A stretch of DNA of 9,461 nucleotides, from assembly GCA_946481105.1 (NCBI GenBank), contig CAMLMM010000074.1:1-9461 (forward strand). The letters run 5' to 3'. The translations under genes and the position numbers were made by a program. Under the pieces are notes generated by a model, which made no database searches, had not been told where the DNA came from, and saw only the letters and a program-made list of their open reading frames with translations. The DNA is from an uncultured Alphaproteobacteria bacterium. GTDB taxonomy: Bacteria > Pseudomonadota > Alphaproteobacteria > Micavibrionales > Micavibrionaceae. Within the stretch, counting starts at the first letter, position 1. Every line of letters starts with the position of its first letter. Of this stretch, positions 7,066-9,461 are shown one piece after another.

Positions 7066-9327
7066 ATGAGATCAAAAATATTCCTTTGCACGACTGCCGT
7101 CACAGCTTTGTGTTCATTTTCTGCCTGGGCGGCACAGGTTTCCGATATCCGCGTTGTAGGATCGGAACGTGTGGAGCCTGCTACGGTTATGACCTATCTC
7201 AGCCTGAAAAAGGGGGATGAGGTAACGCAGGACGCCCTTGATCAGGCGTTGAAGAGCCTGTTTGCTACCGGCCTGTTTGCCGATGTTCAGGTTAGCGAGA
7301 ACTCCGGTATCGTGACTGTCAAAATTGTGGAAAACCCCGTTATCAATCAGGTTGCATTTGAAGGCAACAAAGACCTGAAGGATGAGCAGTTGCAGGGGGA
7401 AATTCAGGCGCGCTCACGTCAGGTGTTTACGCGGACTGGCGTTCAGGAAGATGTTGCACGTCTTTACAGCATTTATCAAAAAAATGGGCGATTTTCTGCT
7501 GATATTCAGCCAAAAATTATCAAGCTGGATCAAAACCGCGTTAATCTGATTTTTGAAATTTCAGAAGGCCCGGTTACTGAAATTGATACAATCCGCTTTG
7601 TCGGCAATAACCGCTTTAGCGCCGATGAACTGCGATCGGAACTGACCTCAAAGGAAGCGCGCTGGTACAGCATTCTGTCGTCTAATGATAAATATGACCA
7701 GGACCGACTCGCTTATGATCAGGAATTGCTCCGTCAGTTTTACCTGAAAGAAGGCTATGCTGATTTCCGCGTTTTGTCCGCGGTGTCCGAATTGTCGCAA
7801 GACAAGGATAAATTCTATATCACCATGACTATCGACGAAGGTGAACGCTACCGTATCAACGATATTCGTATAAACTCGCAGATACGCAACCTTGACCCTG
7901 CTACTTTGACCGATACGCTGCATATGAAAGTCAAGGACTGGTATAATGGAAATGAAGTCAAAGATTCTATCGACAGCATGACCAAGAAACTTGGTGATAT
8001 GCAATATGCGTTTGTTAATGTCGTTCCAGACATTAATCGCAATCGCGAAAATCATACCATTGATATTGTTTTTAATGTCAATGAAAGCCCGCGTGTTTTT
8101 GTTGAACGTATTAATGTCGACGGTAATGTGCGGACGCTTGATAAAGTTATTCGGCGTCAGATTGAATTGTCCGAGGGAGACCCTTTCAACCGCAGTCTCT
8201 TATCAAAATCAGAGCAGAATGTGAAAGACCTGGGTTATTTTGCCAAGGTTGATGTGAAAACTTTACCTGGCAGTACGCCGGATAAAACTGTTATCGATGT
8301 AAACGTGGAAGAGCAATCGACCGGAAGCATATCTCTGGGCGCCGGGTTCTCTACGGCAGATGGTCCCCTGGCAGATTTCAGCATTCGTGAAAAAAACCTG
8401 CTGGGTACCGGGAAAGATCTGGGATTGGCCGCTACTATTGCTGGGACACGCACGGAATTTGATCTATCGCTGACAGAGCCCTATTTCTTGGATCGCAATC
8501 TTTTGGCAGGTATTGATTTGTTCCATACGACACGCGATCAGCAGGATGAAAGTTCATTTGACCAGAAAAAAACAGGTTTCGGGGCACGTGTAGGATATCC
8601 TTTGTCACGCAATCTCCGTCAGACCTGGAAATATCGAATCGAAGATAACAACATTACTAATGTTGATAGTGATGCGTCCCGTTACATTCGTGATCAGGAA
8701 GGTGACATTCTGACGTCATCTATCCTGCAGCGTCTTGATTATTCAGATGTCGACAGCAAGCTTTTTCCAACAGATGGCTATTCGGCCTGGTTTGAAACAG
8801 AGCTTGCCGGTTTAGGCGGCGATGCGAAATATATTGCCGGGCGTCTGGGTGGGACTTATTACTACCCCATTGCTAAGAACTGGTATATTAACACTCTGGC
8901 TGAAGCAGGGGTTATCAGCGGTTACAGTGACGACGATGTGCGTATTAACGAGCGTTACTTCCTTGGAGGTAACAATCTTCGTGGTTTTGAAACGGCTGGC
9001 GTCGGTCCGCGCGACTTAAGCACGGATGACTCGCTGGGTGGTAACCAGTTTTATCGTGGTTTGATACAATTGAACTTCCCGCTTGGGTTGCCTGAGGACC
9101 TGGGGGTATCTGGCCACGTTTTCAGCGACTTTGGTTCCTTGTGGGGGATTGATACGGATTCTTCGTTGAATCTGGCAGATGAAGATTCAATACGTGTTGC
9201 AGCAGGTATGGGATTTTCATGGCGTTCGCCAATGGGACCGTTGCAGATCGACTTTTCTGCGCCAATTATGAAGGAAGACTATGATACGACTCAAGTTTTT
9301 CGCTTCAACTTTGGCACCCAATTCTAA
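7066..9327 (+). CDS. bamA: Outer membrane protein assembly factor BamA (Omp85)
   Basis: Essential core of the BAM complex, which folds and inserts beta-barrel proteins into the outer membrane. The 753-residue precursor begins with a signal peptide, probably cleaved after Ala22 (SAWA then AQ). Five POTRA domains follow at about 25-91, 92-169, 170-260, 261-342 and 343-417, then a 16-strand barrel domain from about 418 to the end. The barrel keeps the loop-6 RGF motif (Arg639-Phe641, in NNLRGFETAGVG) and ends in FRFNFGTQF, with the terminal Phe expected of an outer-membrane barrel. Length and domain count are normal. The ATG at 7066 is preceded by GAGAA (7056-7060) and gives an immediate signal peptide, which supports the start. 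Two cysteines in the signal peptide do not form a lipobox. The order rseP-bamA-small exported protein is the usual alphaproteobacterial one. Confidence 0.97.
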   Translation: MRSKIFLCTTAVTALCSFSAWAAQVSDIRVVGSERVEPATVMTYLSLKKGDEVTQDALDQALKSLFATGLFADVQVSENSGIVTVKIVENPVINQVAFEGNKDLKDEQLQGEIQARSRQVFTRTGVQEDVARLYSIYQKNGRFSADIQPKIIKLDQNRVNLIFEISEGPVTEIDTIRFVGNNRFSADELRSELTSKEARWYSILSSNDKYDQDRLAYDQELLRQFYLKEGYADFRVLSAVSELSQDKDKFYITMTIDEGERYRINDIRINSQIRNLDPATLTDTLHMKVKDWYNGNEVKDSIDSMTKKLGDMQYAFVNVVPDINRNRENHTIDIVFNVNESPRVFVERINVDGNVRTLDKVIRRQIELSEGDPFNRSLLSKSEQNVKDLGYFAKVDVKTLPGSTPDKTVIDVNVEEQSTGSISLGAGFSTADGPLADFSIREKNLLGTGKDLGLAATIAGTRTEFDLSLTEPYFLDRNLLAGIDLFHTTRDQQDESSFDQKKTGFGARVGYPLSRNLRQTWKYRIEDNNITNVDSDASRYIRDQEGDILTSSILQRLDYSDVDSKLFPTDGYSAWFETELAGLGGDAKYIAGRLGGTYYYPIAKNWYINTLAEAGVISGYSDDDVRINERYFLGGNNLRGFETAGVGPRDLSTDDSLGGNQFYRGLIQLNFPLGLPEDLGVSGHVFSDFGSLWGIDTDSSLNLADEDSIRVAAGMGFSWRSPMGPLQIDFSAPIMKEDYDTTQVFRFNFGTQF

Positions 9328-9366
9328 CTGGCATAAAAACTAATATAACGACAAAAGAGGAAAATC

Positions 9367-9461
9367 ATGTCCGTGAAGTATACACTCGTTTCTTTTTATT
9401 CTGCCTTTGCGCTTGGGTTAACCATGCTGGTTCCTCAGGCCATTGCGGCAGATGCCACGCC
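9367..9461 (+). CDS. Start of a small exported protein, probably Skp/OmpH periplasmic chaperone (cut by the window end)
   Basis: An ATG at 9367 follows a good ribosome site, AGAGGAAAA, with GAGG at 9357-9360 six bases before the start. The frame stays open to the last base. The 31 visible residues form a clear Sec signal peptide: a short basic start (MSVK), a hydrophobic core, and a probable cleavage site at AIA-A or IAA-D (residues 25-29). It starts 39 bases after bamA with no visible terminator between, so it is probably co-transcribed with bamA. The identity rests on position only: in many proteobacteria bamA is followed by skp (ompH), whose product escorts unfolded outer-membrane proteins to BamA. 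None of the mature Skp sequence is visible, so another periplasmic protein is possible. Confidence 0.6.
   Translation, partial: MSVKYTLVSFYSAFALGLTMLVPQAIAADAT

Noticed and set aside
7066..7131. Possible lipoprotein signal in the BamA precursor because of Cys8 and Cys16
   Set aside because: Neither cysteine is preceded by a lipobox (the residue before Cys16 is Leu), and a normal signal peptidase I site follows at Ala22.

Overview
The window is a stretch of core cell-envelope and replication genes, all on the + strand, from what is most likely an alphaproteobacterium. The evidence for that assignment is the compact lolC-lolD-dnaE order with overlapping reading frames, the rseP-bamA order followed by a small secreted protein, a replicative polymerase with a partly decayed PHP domain, and a sequence before rseP that matches the CtrA box of alphaproteobacteria. 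Base composition looks moderate (neither AT-rich nor GC-rich by eye, not counted). No species can be named from this.

Bases 1-5358 form one tightly coupled block. The first gene is the 3' part of the lipoprotein-releasing permease lolC, whose true start lies before base 1. It overlaps the ATPase gene lolD by 8 bases, and lolD overlaps dnaE (DNA polymerase III alpha subunit) by 4 bases. LolC and LolD together extract lipoproteins from the inner membrane. DnaE copies the chromosome and probably shares only transcription with them.

Bases 5359-5490 hold no gene. They carry a perfect TTAA-N7-TTAAC motif and a sigma70-like promoter candidate, so a new transcription unit probably starts here. It contains rseP (site-2 intramembrane protease), then a 153-base gap with two stem-loops and a weak promoter candidate, then bamA (outer-membrane protein assembly barrel). 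After bamA comes the first 95 bases of a small exported protein, probably the Skp/OmpH chaperone. RseP, BamA and Skp all serve outer-membrane biogenesis or envelope stress.

No mobile element, CRISPR array, tRNA, rRNA or broken gene is visible, and no gene-free stretch exceeds 160 bases. I see no sign of a new multi-gene system. The observations most worth checking are the CtrA-type box before rseP, the direct junction of two clusters that are usually separate (lolCD-dnaE and rseP-bamA), and the hairpins between rseP and bamA.
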